Assembly: GCA_023426855.1 (NCBI GenBank)
Contig: JAEZBU010000042.1
Coordinates: 1-13,590 of the forward strand
DNA length: 13,590 nucleotides
DNA from: Pseudomonadota bacterium
Lineage (GTDB): Bacteria; Pseudomonadota; Alphaproteobacteria; Rhizobiales; Hyphomicrobiaceae
Direction of reading: 5' to 3'
Below the pieces are notes generated by a model. It was not told the DNA's origin. It worked only from the letters and a program-made list of their open reading frames with translations, and made no database searches. Positions 1 through 7,307 of the stretch are shown here, in pieces; within the stretch, counting starts at the first letter, position 1; each line of letters starts with the position of its first letter. The translations under genes and the position numbers were made by a program.

Positions 1-620
1 CCCGGCGGCACGCCAGCTTCCTCGACCACCAGCTTGATGAATTCCAGCAGCGATGCGGAGGTGTACTCGGAAGGCTTGATGACGACGGTGCAGCCGGCCG
101 CGAGAGCAGGCGCCATCTTGTAGCCAACCAGCAGCAGCGGCGAATTCCACGGAATGATCAGGCCGCACACACCGACGGGTTCGCGCAGCGTGTAAGCGAA
201 GGTGTCCGGTTTATCGCACGGCACGACGAGGCCGTTCACTTTGTCAGCCAGACCGCCGTAGTAGTAATACCATTCGGGCAGATACTTCATCTGCGCCGAC
301 ATTTCCGAGATCAGCTTGCCGTTGTCCTTGACCTCGATCTGCGCCAGATGTTCGCCGTGCTTCTCAAGGAGTTGCGCGATCTTGCGCAGCATGCGGCCGC
401 GGGCCGTTTGGGTCATGGTCGCCCATGGGCCGCTCTCGAATGCACGATGCGCTGCCTCGCAGGCGCGGTCGACGTCGGTGGCATCGCACTCGGGAATCTC
501 GGCCCAGGCCTCGCCAGTGTAAGGATCCGACGTGATGAACGTCTTGCCGGAGGCCGCATCGCACCATTTGCCGTCGATGTAGGTCTGATAGCGCTTGAGC
601 TTCGTCGGGACATCTTGCAT
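1..620 (-). CDS. Aldehyde dehydrogenase, N-terminal part (cut by window edge)
   Basis: NAD(P)-dependent aldehyde dehydrogenase superfamily enzyme, oxidising an aldehyde to the carboxylic acid in the cytoplasm. The reverse strand reads open from an ATG at 620 to the window edge (about 206 residues, roughly the first 40% of a ~490-residue enzyme). It begins MQDVPTKLKRYQTYIDGKWC, the usual first strands. The family's PWN motif is at residues 157-159 (N159 is the oxyanion-hole Asn) and VIKPSE follows with the cofactor-binding Lys at 182. The catalytic Glu and Cys lie beyond the edge and cannot be checked. A GGAG nine bases before the ATG supports the start. It is divergent from a GMC alcohol dehydrogenase, so a joint alcohol-to-aldehyde-to-acid route is likely. 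The substrate cannot be told from this fragment; a betaine- or vanillin-type enzyme is possible. Confidence 0.93.
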   Translation of the reverse strand, partial: MQDVPTKLKRYQTYIDGKWCDAASGKTFITSDPYTGEAWAEIPECDATDVDRACEAAHRAFESGPWATMTQTARGRMLRKIAQLLEKHGEHLAQIEVKDNGKLISEMSAQMKYLPEWYYYYGGLADKVNGLVVPCDKPDTFAYTLREPVGVCGLIIPWNSPLLLVGYKMAPALAAGCTVVIKPSEYTSASLLEFIKLVVEEAGVPP

Positions 621-699
621 GGGCTCTTGCTCCACAAATTGCGCTGTTGTTTATCGCGGGAAGGGTGTGCGCTGACCCTAGCCAAAATCTCGCAGCAGG

Positions 700-726
700 A
701 TTATGTAGCCGCCGGATTGTTGTCAA
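700..726 (-). promoter_or_regulatory. Probable promoter of the aldehyde dehydrogenase, with adjacent GTATAC core
   Basis: On the reverse strand a perfect -35 TTGACA (726-721) is followed after 15 bases by CATAAT (705-700); a 17-base spacing to TAATCC (703-698) is the alternative. This would start transcription about 70-80 bases before the ATG at 620. A GTATAC palindrome (728-733) abuts the -35. TATAC-centred sites are typical of GntR-family operators, but no regulator gene is visible, so an operator here is inference only. Confidence 0.4.
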
Positions 727-837
727 CGTATACACTAATTGCTGTCGCGTTCCCTTCCGGACATGGGGCACGAGGCGGCAAGAGTCTACGGATTAAGTCC
801 GCAAAATGTTGGGCAGCTCACAAGAAGGGTGCTCCGG

Positions 838-2475
838 GTGGAAACGTTCGACTATATCATCGTCGGCGCGGGATCGGCTGGCTGCGTGCTCGCCAACAGG
901 CTGAGTCAGGACCCTTCCATCAGCGTGTGTGTGCTTGAGGCGGGGCCTTCGGACTGGAACCCCTACATCCGCGTTCCGGCGGGCTTCATCAAGACATTCT
1001 ATAATCCGAAGCTGAACTGGTGCTATGAGCAGGAACCGGGTCCGTGGACCGGGGGCCGTCGCATCTATTCGCCGCGTGGCAAAACCCTGGGTGGCTCCAG
1101 CTCCATCAACGGCCATATCTATAACCGCGGCCAGCGCATGGACTTCGAGACCTGGGCGCAGCTCGGCAATCGCGGCTGGGGTTACGCGGATGTGCTGCCC
1201 TATTTCAAGCGGATCGAGAAGCGCCTCGGCGACGGCGATACGCAATATCGCGGGCGCGAAGGCAGTCTTGCCGTAACCGATATCGACTGGAAGCACCCGC
1301 TGTGTGACGCCTTCATCGAGGGCGCGGTCAGCCTGGGGATTCCACGCAATCCCGATTACAATGGCTATACGCAGGAAGGCGTCGCTTACGCGCAGCGGAC
1401 GATTTTCAAAGGCCAGCGCGTCAGTTCTTCGTCGGCCTTTCTGCGTCCGGCGATGAGCCGTCAGAACCTCACCGTTCACACGAGCGCACACGCCACATCG
1501 ATCGTGCTCGAGGGCAAGCGCGCGGTTGGCGTACGTTATAGTCGTGGGGGGCGTGGCGGCACCTCGATCGAGATCCGCGCGCGGCGCGAGGTGATCCTCT
1601 CCGGCGGAACCTATAACTCGCCGCAACTGCTGCAATTGTCGGGCATCGGCGCCCCGGACCTGCTGGCGCAGAACGGCATCGCCGTGAAGCACGCGCTGCC
1701 GGGCGTCGGTGAGGGGCTGCAGGATCACTACGCTCCGCGCACGGTGGCGCGGGTGAAGAACATCGAGACCATCAACGAGCAGGTGCGCGGGCTGCGGCTC
1801 TATTCGGAAGTCGCCAAGTGGGCGTTCCAGCGCAAGGGCATCCTCTCGCTCAGCCCGACGATGGTCTACTGCTTTTGGCATTCCGGCGAGACGGCTGAAA
1901 GCTCCGACCTGCAGCTCACCTTCACGCCGGCGAGCTACAAGGAAGGCGAGCAGGGCAAGCTTGAAGATCAGCCCGGCATGACGGTTGCGGCCTGGCAACA
2001 GCGTCCGGAGAGCAAAGGCTATGTGCGCATCCGGTCTGCCGATCCGTTCGCGCCGCCGATCATCCAGACCAACTATCTCGACGCCGAGATCGACCGCCGA
2101 ACCATGGTGGCGGGCATGAAACTGGCGCGCCAGCTTCTGCGCACAAAACCGCTGGAGCCTTACTTCGCGCACGAGGACTTCCCCGGTCCCGGTGTCGTCT
2201 CCGACGACGAACTGCTACAGGCCGCCACGACGCGTGCACAGACGACATTCCATCCCGGCTGCAGTTGCCGTATGGGGCCGGCCAGTGATCCGATGGCGGT
2301 CGTCGACGATCAGCTCAAGGTGCGTGGCATGGAGGGACTGCGGGTGGTTGACGCCTCGGTCATGCCACGGATGATCTCGGCGAACTTGAATGCGGCCACA
2401 CTGATGATCGCCGACAAGGCGTCCGACCTCATCCTGGGCAAAGCCGAGCTGGAGCCCGCCATCCTGCCGGCGTGA
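838..2475 (+). CDS. GMC-family FAD-dependent alcohol dehydrogenase (choline dehydrogenase-like)
   Basis: Glucose-methanol-choline oxidoreductase using FAD to oxidise a primary alcohol to an aldehyde. With the GTG start at 838 it has 545 residues, the normal family length. Seen: FDYIIVGAGSAG with the dinucleotide-binding glycines at 10-15; first GMC signature YSPRGKTLGGSSSINGH from residue 77; second signature SGGTYNSPQLLQLSGIG at 255-271; and the catalytic pair H472 (TTFHPGC) and N516 (SANLNAAT), 44 residues apart as in choline oxidase. I chose GTG 838 because AGAAGG lies nine bases before it and because the frame open further upstream has no family similarity. Divergent from the aldehyde dehydrogenase, which could take its product. 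The substrate is unknown; choline, polyethylene glycol and other alcohols are all handled by relatives. Confidence 0.93.
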   Translation: METFDYIIVGAGSAGCVLANRLSQDPSISVCVLEAGPSDWNPYIRVPAGFIKTFYNPKLNWCYEQEPGPWTGGRRIYSPRGKTLGGSSSINGHIYNRGQRMDFETWAQLGNRGWGYADVLPYFKRIEKRLGDGDTQYRGREGSLAVTDIDWKHPLCDAFIEGAVSLGIPRNPDYNGYTQEGVAYAQRTIFKGQRVSSSSAFLRPAMSRQNLTVHTSAHATSIVLEGKRAVGVRYSRGGRGGTSIEIRARREVILSGGTYNSPQLLQLSGIGAPDLLAQNGIAVKHALPGVGEGLQDHYAPRTVARVKNIETINEQVRGLRLYSEVAKWAFQRKGILSLSPTMVYCFWHSGETAESSDLQLTFTPASYKEGEQGKLEDQPGMTVAAWQQRPESKGYVRIRSADPFAPPIIQTNYLDAEIDRRTMVAGMKLARQLLRTKPLEPYFAHEDFPGPGVVSDDELLQAATTRAQTTFHPGCSCRMGPASDPMAVVDDQLKVRGMEGLRVVDASVMPRMISANLNAATLMIADKASDLILGKAELEPAILPA

Positions 2476-2604
2476 CCGAAGCGCCACGTCCGACAACATC
2501 TGTTTGGCGATCAGTCCAGTGGGTGATTCGCCCCAGCTTCCAATGATCCGAGCGGTTGACTATAGTGCGCTGCGGCGGACGATGGGTGTCTGCAACACGA
2601 TAGT

Positions 2605-2627
2605 CGCGGTTGGGGACTAAAACCGCG
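2605..2627 (+). promoter_or_regulatory. Stem-loop in the leader of the OmpA-family gene
   Basis: CGCGGTT (2605-2611) and AACCGCG (2621-2627) form a perfect 7-bp inverted repeat around a 9-base loop, about 80 bases before the OmpA-family start. There is no T-tract, so it is not a typical terminator. Upstream, TTGACT at 2556-2561 could be a -35 element, but no convincing -10 follows at the right distance. The role (leader hairpin, DNA-binding site or chance) is undecided. Confidence 0.25.
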
Positions 2628-2705
2628 CGAAATCCAGCAGGGTTTGACGGATCAGGGTGTAGCCGCTCGCGTCCGGTCGTGTGGGGTGGAGGGAGACAGA
2701 ACGGT

Positions 2706-5117
2706 ATGAAGTGCAATCCCTTGCGTTGGCTATGGGGCGTTGTCCTGGTGTTTGGCCTGCTCGGGATCATGCATGTCAGCGGCGCATTCAGCCAGATCGA
2801 AGCGGAGCTCAGGGGACAATCGCAGTCCGCTCTCGAAGAGGCCGGTCTCGGCTGGGCGAAGATCGATTTCGACGGCCGCGACGGCCACGTTACCGGGCGC
2901 GCATCGGATGATTCCGAACGGTTCCGCGCCAGCGAAATCGCGCGCGGACAGTGGGGCGTTCGCATCGTCAGCAACAACTCCGAACTGCTTGAAGAGCAGA
3001 GGAATTACACTTGGGGCGCGTTGCTGCGCGAGGGCGGCAAGCTGAGGCTGGTCGGCTTCGTGCCGAGCGAGAACACCCGCCGCGCCATTGTCGGCGCCGC
3101 CAAGGCAAGTTTTCCACAGCTTGAGATCGATGATCGTACGCGGCTGGCGCGTGGCGCGCCTGAAAGCGAATCCTGGCTCGGTGCAGTCAGCTTTGGCCTG
3201 CGCCAGTTGTCATGGCTGAAGACCGGGGGACGCATCGAGCTCGATGCAGGTGGTTTGACCGTTGAGGGCGAGGCGGAGGATTACGCCGCCTACCGCAATC
3301 TCCGTGCATCGCTCAGCAACGGTCTGCCGAATGGCGTCCGGATCCAAAACGATCGGATTGTTGCGCCGCTGGCCAAACCGTACGTCTGGTCCGCGCGATT
3401 GGGTGGCGGCCAGGTTCAGCTCTTGGGCCATGTCCCGAGCGAGGCTGCGCGGGAACGCATTTTCAGCGCCGCCCAGAAAGCATTCGGTGAGCGTACCGTG
3501 GTCGATCGCATGCAGATCGCGTCCGGTGATCCACGCAATGTGGTCGACGCCGCACTGGGCGCTTTGCCGAAGCTGGCTCAGCTTGAGGACGGTGCGGCGG
3601 AACTGCGCGACGCCCAGCTTCAGATCTCCGGATTGGCTGTAAAGCAGGAGACAGCGGAAGCATTGCGCGCCTCGTTGCGCGAAAACATTCCCGAAAACTT
3701 CAAGGTTTCGGATCAGATCAAATTCCGTGAGCCAACGATCAGTGTCGTGAGCCCCTACACGACGGGTATAACGGTCGACCGCTCTGGCGTGGCGCTGTCC
3801 GGCTATGTCCCCGACGAAGCCGCCCGCAAAGCATTGACGGCTGCCGTTCAGGCGCGTTTCCCGTCGCAGAAGATCGACGACAGCATGGAGACCGGCGCCG
3901 GTGCCAGTGATGGCTGGCAGGTCTGCCTGCTGGCAGGTCTCGACGGCTTGGCCAAGTTCGGCGGCGGCAGCATCGACCTGGAAGACCGCGCGCTGACGTT
4001 CTCGGGCACCACCAAGGACGAAGAGCTGGCGGACACGGTGCGCGGCGCAATTCGTGCTGCGGCTAACAGAGCCTGCGATCCGGCATTCAGCATCGTGGTC
4101 GATGCCCCACCCGAGCCGGCTTTGAACTGGCGTGCGGTTTGGACGACCCCGGACTCACTGGTGTTCGAGGGTGAAGTGCCCGATTCCGCTACGCGCAATG
4201 GACTTGCGGAGGCGGCATCGCGGCTGTTTCCGAGCGCCAAGCTTGTCGATCGCACACAGGTCAAGAGCGGCAAGTCCAGAAAGTGGCCGCAGGTCGGCTC
4301 GGCGGGCTTGAGTGCTCTCTCCAAGCTGAGGTCGGGTGAGGCGCGCATTCGGGGTGCCGAGCTGACCGTCACTGGGCAGGCGCCAGACAGCGCGGTGCTG
4401 ACGGCAGTGCGCCAGGAGATCCGTTCGCTGCCGCGTGGCTATGCCGGCAAGGACACCATCGAGGTGCGTTCCGACGCCATGATCTGGGCCGAGCAGGAAG
4501 CGCAGAAGAAAGCCGGCTCCGATGCGCGCCGCAAGGCTGAAGATGATGTCCGTCGCGCTGCGGAAGCCGCCGCCGCGGCAGAGGCGGAACGCCAGCGTTT
4601 GGCCGCAACGCGCGCGCAGCCTGCACCGGTTCCGCCCGTGGCTCCGCAGGCGCAAGCTCCGGCCCCGCCTGTTGCGCCACCGGCCCCGCCTGCCCGTGCG
4701 CCGGAACCGCAGCAACAGGCCGCCTTACAGGAAAAGCCGACACCGCGGCGTATGTCCGAAGCCTGCCGCCGCGCGAGCGAGGAAGATCGCGGCTTGATCC
4801 GCTTCGATCGCGCCAGTTCGCACCTGTCGCGGCCCGATATCGCGCTGTTGAATAAGCTGGTTCGCGCAGCCAGCGCCTGCCAGCAGATGCAGATCGAAGT
4901 CGAAGGCCACGCCGATGCCGAAGGTACGCCGGAACGTAATCAGGCGCTCTCGGAGCGTCGGGCCGATGCCGTCGTCGGCTATCTGGTCGATCGCGGGATC
5001 GCGGCAGAGCGCGTGAGTGCCGTTGGCTATGGTGCGACACGTCCGGTTGCGCCGAACGATACACCTGCCAACCGCGCGCAGAACCGGCGCATCGAATTCA
5101 CCATCAAGATCAACTGA
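2706..5117 (+). CDS. Membrane-anchored OmpA-family protein with nine BON-like units
   Basis: Predicted envelope protein of 803 residues tethering the inner membrane to peptidoglycan. One N-terminal membrane span (about 7-28) follows positive residues, so the rest should be periplasmic. A BON-like unit (core glycine 64) is followed by four double units with anchors GFVPSE (117), GHVPSE (241), GYVPDE (366) and GEVPDS (489), each with a second core glycine (188, 309, 434, 557). An Ala/Glu/Arg-rich helical stretch (595-638) and a Pro/Ala linker lead to a C-terminal OmpA domain (about 697-803). That domain carries GHADAEG and LSERRA: D737 and R752 sit 15 apart like the diaminopimelate-binding Asp and Arg of OmpA. 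ATG 2706 is chosen for GGAGGGAG ten bases upstream and the membrane span directly after it; the frame is open from 2610 but lacks such support. Probably heads the cluster with the next two genes. BON and OmpA pairing is known from mycobacterial ArfA/OmpATb. Confidence 0.9.
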   Translation: MKCNPLRWLWGVVLVFGLLGIMHVSGAFSQIEAELRGQSQSALEEAGLGWAKIDFDGRDGHVTGRASDDSERFRASEIARGQWGVRIVSNNSELLEEQRNYTWGALLREGGKLRLVGFVPSENTRRAIVGAAKASFPQLEIDDRTRLARGAPESESWLGAVSFGLRQLSWLKTGGRIELDAGGLTVEGEAEDYAAYRNLRASLSNGLPNGVRIQNDRIVAPLAKPYVWSARLGGGQVQLLGHVPSEAARERIFSAAQKAFGERTVVDRMQIASGDPRNVVDAALGALPKLAQLEDGAAELRDAQLQISGLAVKQETAEALRASLRENIPENFKVSDQIKFREPTISVVSPYTTGITVDRSGVALSGYVPDEAARKALTAAVQARFPSQKIDDSMETGAGASDGWQVCLLAGLDGLAKFGGGSIDLEDRALTFSGTTKDEELADTVRGAIRAAANRACDPAFSIVVDAPPEPALNWRAVWTTPDSLVFEGEVPDSATRNGLAEAASRLFPSAKLVDRTQVKSGKSRKWPQVGSAGLSALSKLRSGEARIRGAELTVTGQAPDSAVLTAVRQEIRSLPRGYAGKDTIEVRSDAMIWAEQEAQKKAGSDARRKAEDDVRRAAEAAAAAEAERQRLAATRAQPAPVPPVAPQAQAPAPPVAPPAPPARAPEPQQQAALQEKPTPRRMSEACRRASEEDRGLIRFDRASSHLSRPDIALLNKLVRAASACQQMQIEVEGHADAEGTPERNQALSERRADAVVGYLVDRGIAAERVSAVGYGATRPVAPNDTPANRAQNRRIEFTIKIN

Positions 5118-5149
5118 GGCGCAGGGCGTCACGTTCAAAGGAATGAAGC

Positions 5150-5248
5150 ATGGATTTCCTGATCGCCAAGCTCTTCTGGTACGTCGTGACGGCTTTCGCC
5201 ATCGGCCTGGTGGTGGGCTGGGTGTCATGCAGGCGCGTGGAAGACTGA
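5150..5248 (+). CDS. 32-residue single-span membrane microprotein
   Basis: Small ORF starting MDFLIAKLFWYVVTAFAIG and ending SCRRVED. AAAGGA lies about seven bases before the ATG, which starts 32 bases after the OmpA-family stop. A hydrophobic helix spans residues 3-26, and CRR after it predicts the C-terminus in the cytoplasm. The small-residue and glycine spacing (AFAIGLVVGW, then C and RR) resembles the membrane segment opening the downstream H3TH protein (GAYFLGAFVGC, then RR). No function is recognised. Its place between two membrane-anchored genes on the same strand suggests it is expressed with them, perhaps as an assembly or regulatory subunit. At this length chance is possible, but the Shine-Dalgarno site, clean membrane span and gap-filling position all favour a real gene. 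Confidence 0.6.
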   Translation: MDFLIAKLFWYVVTAFAIGLVVGWVSCRRVED

Positions 5249-5297
5249 TGACTTGCCCGCGTGTGAGAGCTGAGTTGGGTCGGGGGGGACCGCGTCG

Positions 5298-7241
5298 ATG
5301 ACCACTCTGCTTTGGCAGACGGCTGCGTTGCTGCTGGGAGCGTACTTCCTGGGAGCGTTCGTCGGCTGCTTGTTGCGTCGCGCCTTCTTCAGGCCGGCCG
5401 CCGTGACGGCGGTCGCCGTGCCCGCAGGCGTCGTCGATCACCACGCGGCCGCGCCCCGTGTTGAAGTCGATATGCCGGCCGACGCCCCCGTGCATGCCCG
5501 CCGCTTTACCGATCACGATCCGATCCGACCGAAAATCGAGAGCATTCCGGCGACGTCGAACGTCGCCTCCGCCGTCGAGACGGACGATGCCGATCTCGCC
5601 GCCGCGGCTGAGCGCTTCAAGAAATCCCTGTCGAGCCAGAGCGATTACATCTATCCGACCGCGCCCGCGCCGGTGGATGCGATCCCGGAACCAGAACCGG
5701 CTCCTGAAGCCATCGCGCCCGAGCCGGAACCAGAGCCAGAGCCGCAGGCCGAGCCGGAACCTGAAGCCGCGGCGCCGCCCCAACCGGAACCGCCGCCACC
5801 TGCGCCGGTGCCTGAACCGCCTGTCCAGCGTCCGGCTATCGCAGAGACGGTACAGCAGCGCGGGGCGTCTGCGACGGGTGCCGCTGTCGCCGCCGCAATG
5901 GCTGCCGCCGCTGCTGGTGGCGGACGGTCGTCCGCAGGCGTATCGCCGGCGCGTCCTGCCGCGGACCGTCCCGATCTTCCAGCCGCTGCCGGCTCGGCCG
6001 GGCAAAGCAGCGCGTCGGCCCCGGTCTTCGTTGTTCCCGTGGTTGTGGCAGGGGCGGCCACGGCCGCCGCTACGGCGACGCGTGATATTGCCACCGCCGC
6101 CGCTCAGCCGCCCGACGATCTCACCCGTATCCGCGCGATCGATCCCGAACTGCAGAGCAAGCTCAAGGGCGCGGGCGTGAACCACTTTGCCGATATCGCG
6201 GCGTGGCGGAATGAGGATGTCCGCCGCATCAGCGAACTGCTCGGTTTCAAGGGCCGCATCGAGCACGAGAACTGGATCGAGCAGGCACAGATCCTCGCCG
6301 GTGGCGGTATGACGGCCTTCGCGCGCCGGCAGAGCGAAACGCCACTGCGTCTCGCCAAGCCGAGTGGCGATGAAGGTACGCCGAGCGCTCCGGACGCTAT
6401 GGCTGCCCTGTCGCGGTCCTCAGCGGCGCGTTCGGGATTGGGTGCCGCGATTGCTTCGTCCATCGCGTCGCTTCCGCCGCGGCGACCGGCGTTGGCGCTG
6501 GGCCGCGATAATCTTCAGCGCATCAGCCATGTCAGCGAAGAGGTCGAGCGCCTGTTGAACGTCCAAGGCGTCAGTCGCTACAACCAGATCGCCCATTGGT
6601 CCGAGACCGAGGTGACGCGGTTCGATCGGCTGCTTGGTAGCGAGGGACGTATCTCGCGCGAGAACTGGATCGAGCAGGCGCAAATTCTGTCGCGCGGTGG
6701 CGGTACGGCTTATTCGCGCGAGTATGACCGCAACCTTGCACCGAAGCCGGATGCACGCCCGCGGCCAACGCAACTTGCCGAGGCGATCCGCGCTGCCGGG
6801 CATGCCGATCCCGTCGCGCCATCCGATGTCTCCAGCATTCCGGCTGGTGCCGACGCTGCCGAAGATGCCGGCAAGAAGGTCGATCTCACGGCGCTGCGTT
6901 CGGTGCGCTCGGAAGCGCTGCGCGGGGGGGTGGCCGAGGTGGTCGGGGCGCAGCAAACCGGCTCGACTCCGCCCGTGCGGCCGGACGATCTCAAGCGCAT
7001 CCGCGGCGTCGGTGTGCTGATCGAAAAGCGCCTCAACGCGATGGGGGTATGGTCGTACGAGCAGGTCGCCAACTGGTCGAACGCCGATATCGATCGCATC
7101 AGTCAGGCGCTGGAATTCCGCGGCCGGATCGAGCGCGAAAACTGGGTGGAGCAGGCGCGCATCCTGGCATCTGGCGGCCAGACCGAATTTGCAAAGCGCG
7201 TCGATCGCGGCGAGGTCGAGACCAGCCGCCCGAAACGTTGA
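5298..7241 (+). CDS. Membrane-anchored protein with three H3TH (helix-hairpin-helix) domains
   Basis: A 647-residue protein. A membrane span (about 4-25) is followed by RR, so the bulk should be cytoplasmic. A low-complexity linker rich in Pro and Glu (about 120-180) and an Ala/Val-rich stretch (about 195-270, including a hydrophobic patch VFVVPVVVAGAA near 242) come next. Three ~65-75-residue repeats follow, starting DDLTRIRAID (273), DNLQRISHVS (404) and DDLKRIRGVG (563), each ending GRI-x-x-ENW-x-EQA-x-IL. These match the H3TH domain of predicted flap-endonuclease-like proteins (COG3743 type), which usually have one copy. Only the third copy keeps the GVG hairpin. No nuclease active site was identified; DNA binding or protein contact is more likely than catalysis. 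The start is ATG 5298, with a G-rich tract ending nine bases upstream. It lies 49 bases after the microprotein, same strand. Confidence 0.8.
   Translation: MTTLLWQTAALLLGAYFLGAFVGCLLRRAFFRPAAVTAVAVPAGVVDHHAAAPRVEVDMPADAPVHARRFTDHDPIRPKIESIPATSNVASAVETDDADLAAAAERFKKSLSSQSDYIYPTAPAPVDAIPEPEPAPEAIAPEPEPEPEPQAEPEPEAAAPPQPEPPPPAPVPEPPVQRPAIAETVQQRGASATGAAVAAAMAAAAAGGGRSSAGVSPARPAADRPDLPAAAGSAGQSSASAPVFVVPVVVAGAATAAATATRDIATAAAQPPDDLTRIRAIDPELQSKLKGAGVNHFADIAAWRNEDVRRISELLGFKGRIEHENWIEQAQILAGGGMTAFARRQSETPLRLAKPSGDEGTPSAPDAMAALSRSSAARSGLGAAIASSIASLPPRRPALALGRDNLQRISHVSEEVERLLNVQGVSRYNQIAHWSETEVTRFDRLLGSEGRISRENWIEQAQILSRGGGTAYSREYDRNLAPKPDARPRPTQLAEAIRAAGHADPVAPSDVSSIPAGADAAEDAGKKVDLTALRSVRSEALRGGVAEVVGAQQTGSTPPVRPDDLKRIRGVGVLIEKRLNAMGVWSYEQVANWSNADIDRISQALEFRGRIERENWVEQARILASGGQTEFAKRVDRGEVETSRPKR
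5686..5820 (+). repeat. Low-complexity Pro-Glu codon tract
   Basis: Degenerate repeats of GAGCCG, GAACCA and GAGCCA codons encode runs such as EPEPEPEP and EPEPEA in the H3TH protein's linker. The stretch is likely extended and flexible, spacing the membrane from the H3TH domains. Its length may vary between strains by slippage. Confidence 0.6.
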
Positions 7242-7265
7242 GAGATCAGCAGGGGCGCCCGGCGA

Positions 7266-7288
7266 AGACGGCCGGTCGTTGGCCGTCT
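7266..7288 (+). terminator. Hairpin between convergent H3TH gene and allA
   Basis: AGACGGCC (7266-7273) pairs perfectly with GGCCGTCT (7281-7288) around a 7-base loop, 25 bases after the H3TH stop and 20 bases beyond the allA stop. No T-tract follows on either strand, so it is a weak or Rho-assisted terminator at best. Its position between convergent genes suits a two-way stop. Confidence 0.4.
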
Positions 7289-7307
7289 CCAATGAGCCCG
7301 CGCGCTA

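Noticed and set aside
793..2172. 459-codon open frame on the reverse strand
   Set aside because: It is antisense to the GMC gene, which has complete family motifs. The translation is Arg/Ala/His-rich with no recognisable domain, as expected of a high-GC shadow frame.
5686..5820. Possible CRISPR-like or minisatellite array
   Set aside because: The repetition is codon-level Pro-Glu coding within one reading frame, without constant repeats separated by unique spacers.
4725..6266. 513-codon open frame on the reverse strand across the OmpA and H3TH genes
   Set aside because: Its long RLRLGFR-like runs are the reverse reading of the Pro-Glu codon tract. It crosses two supported genes and the microprotein.
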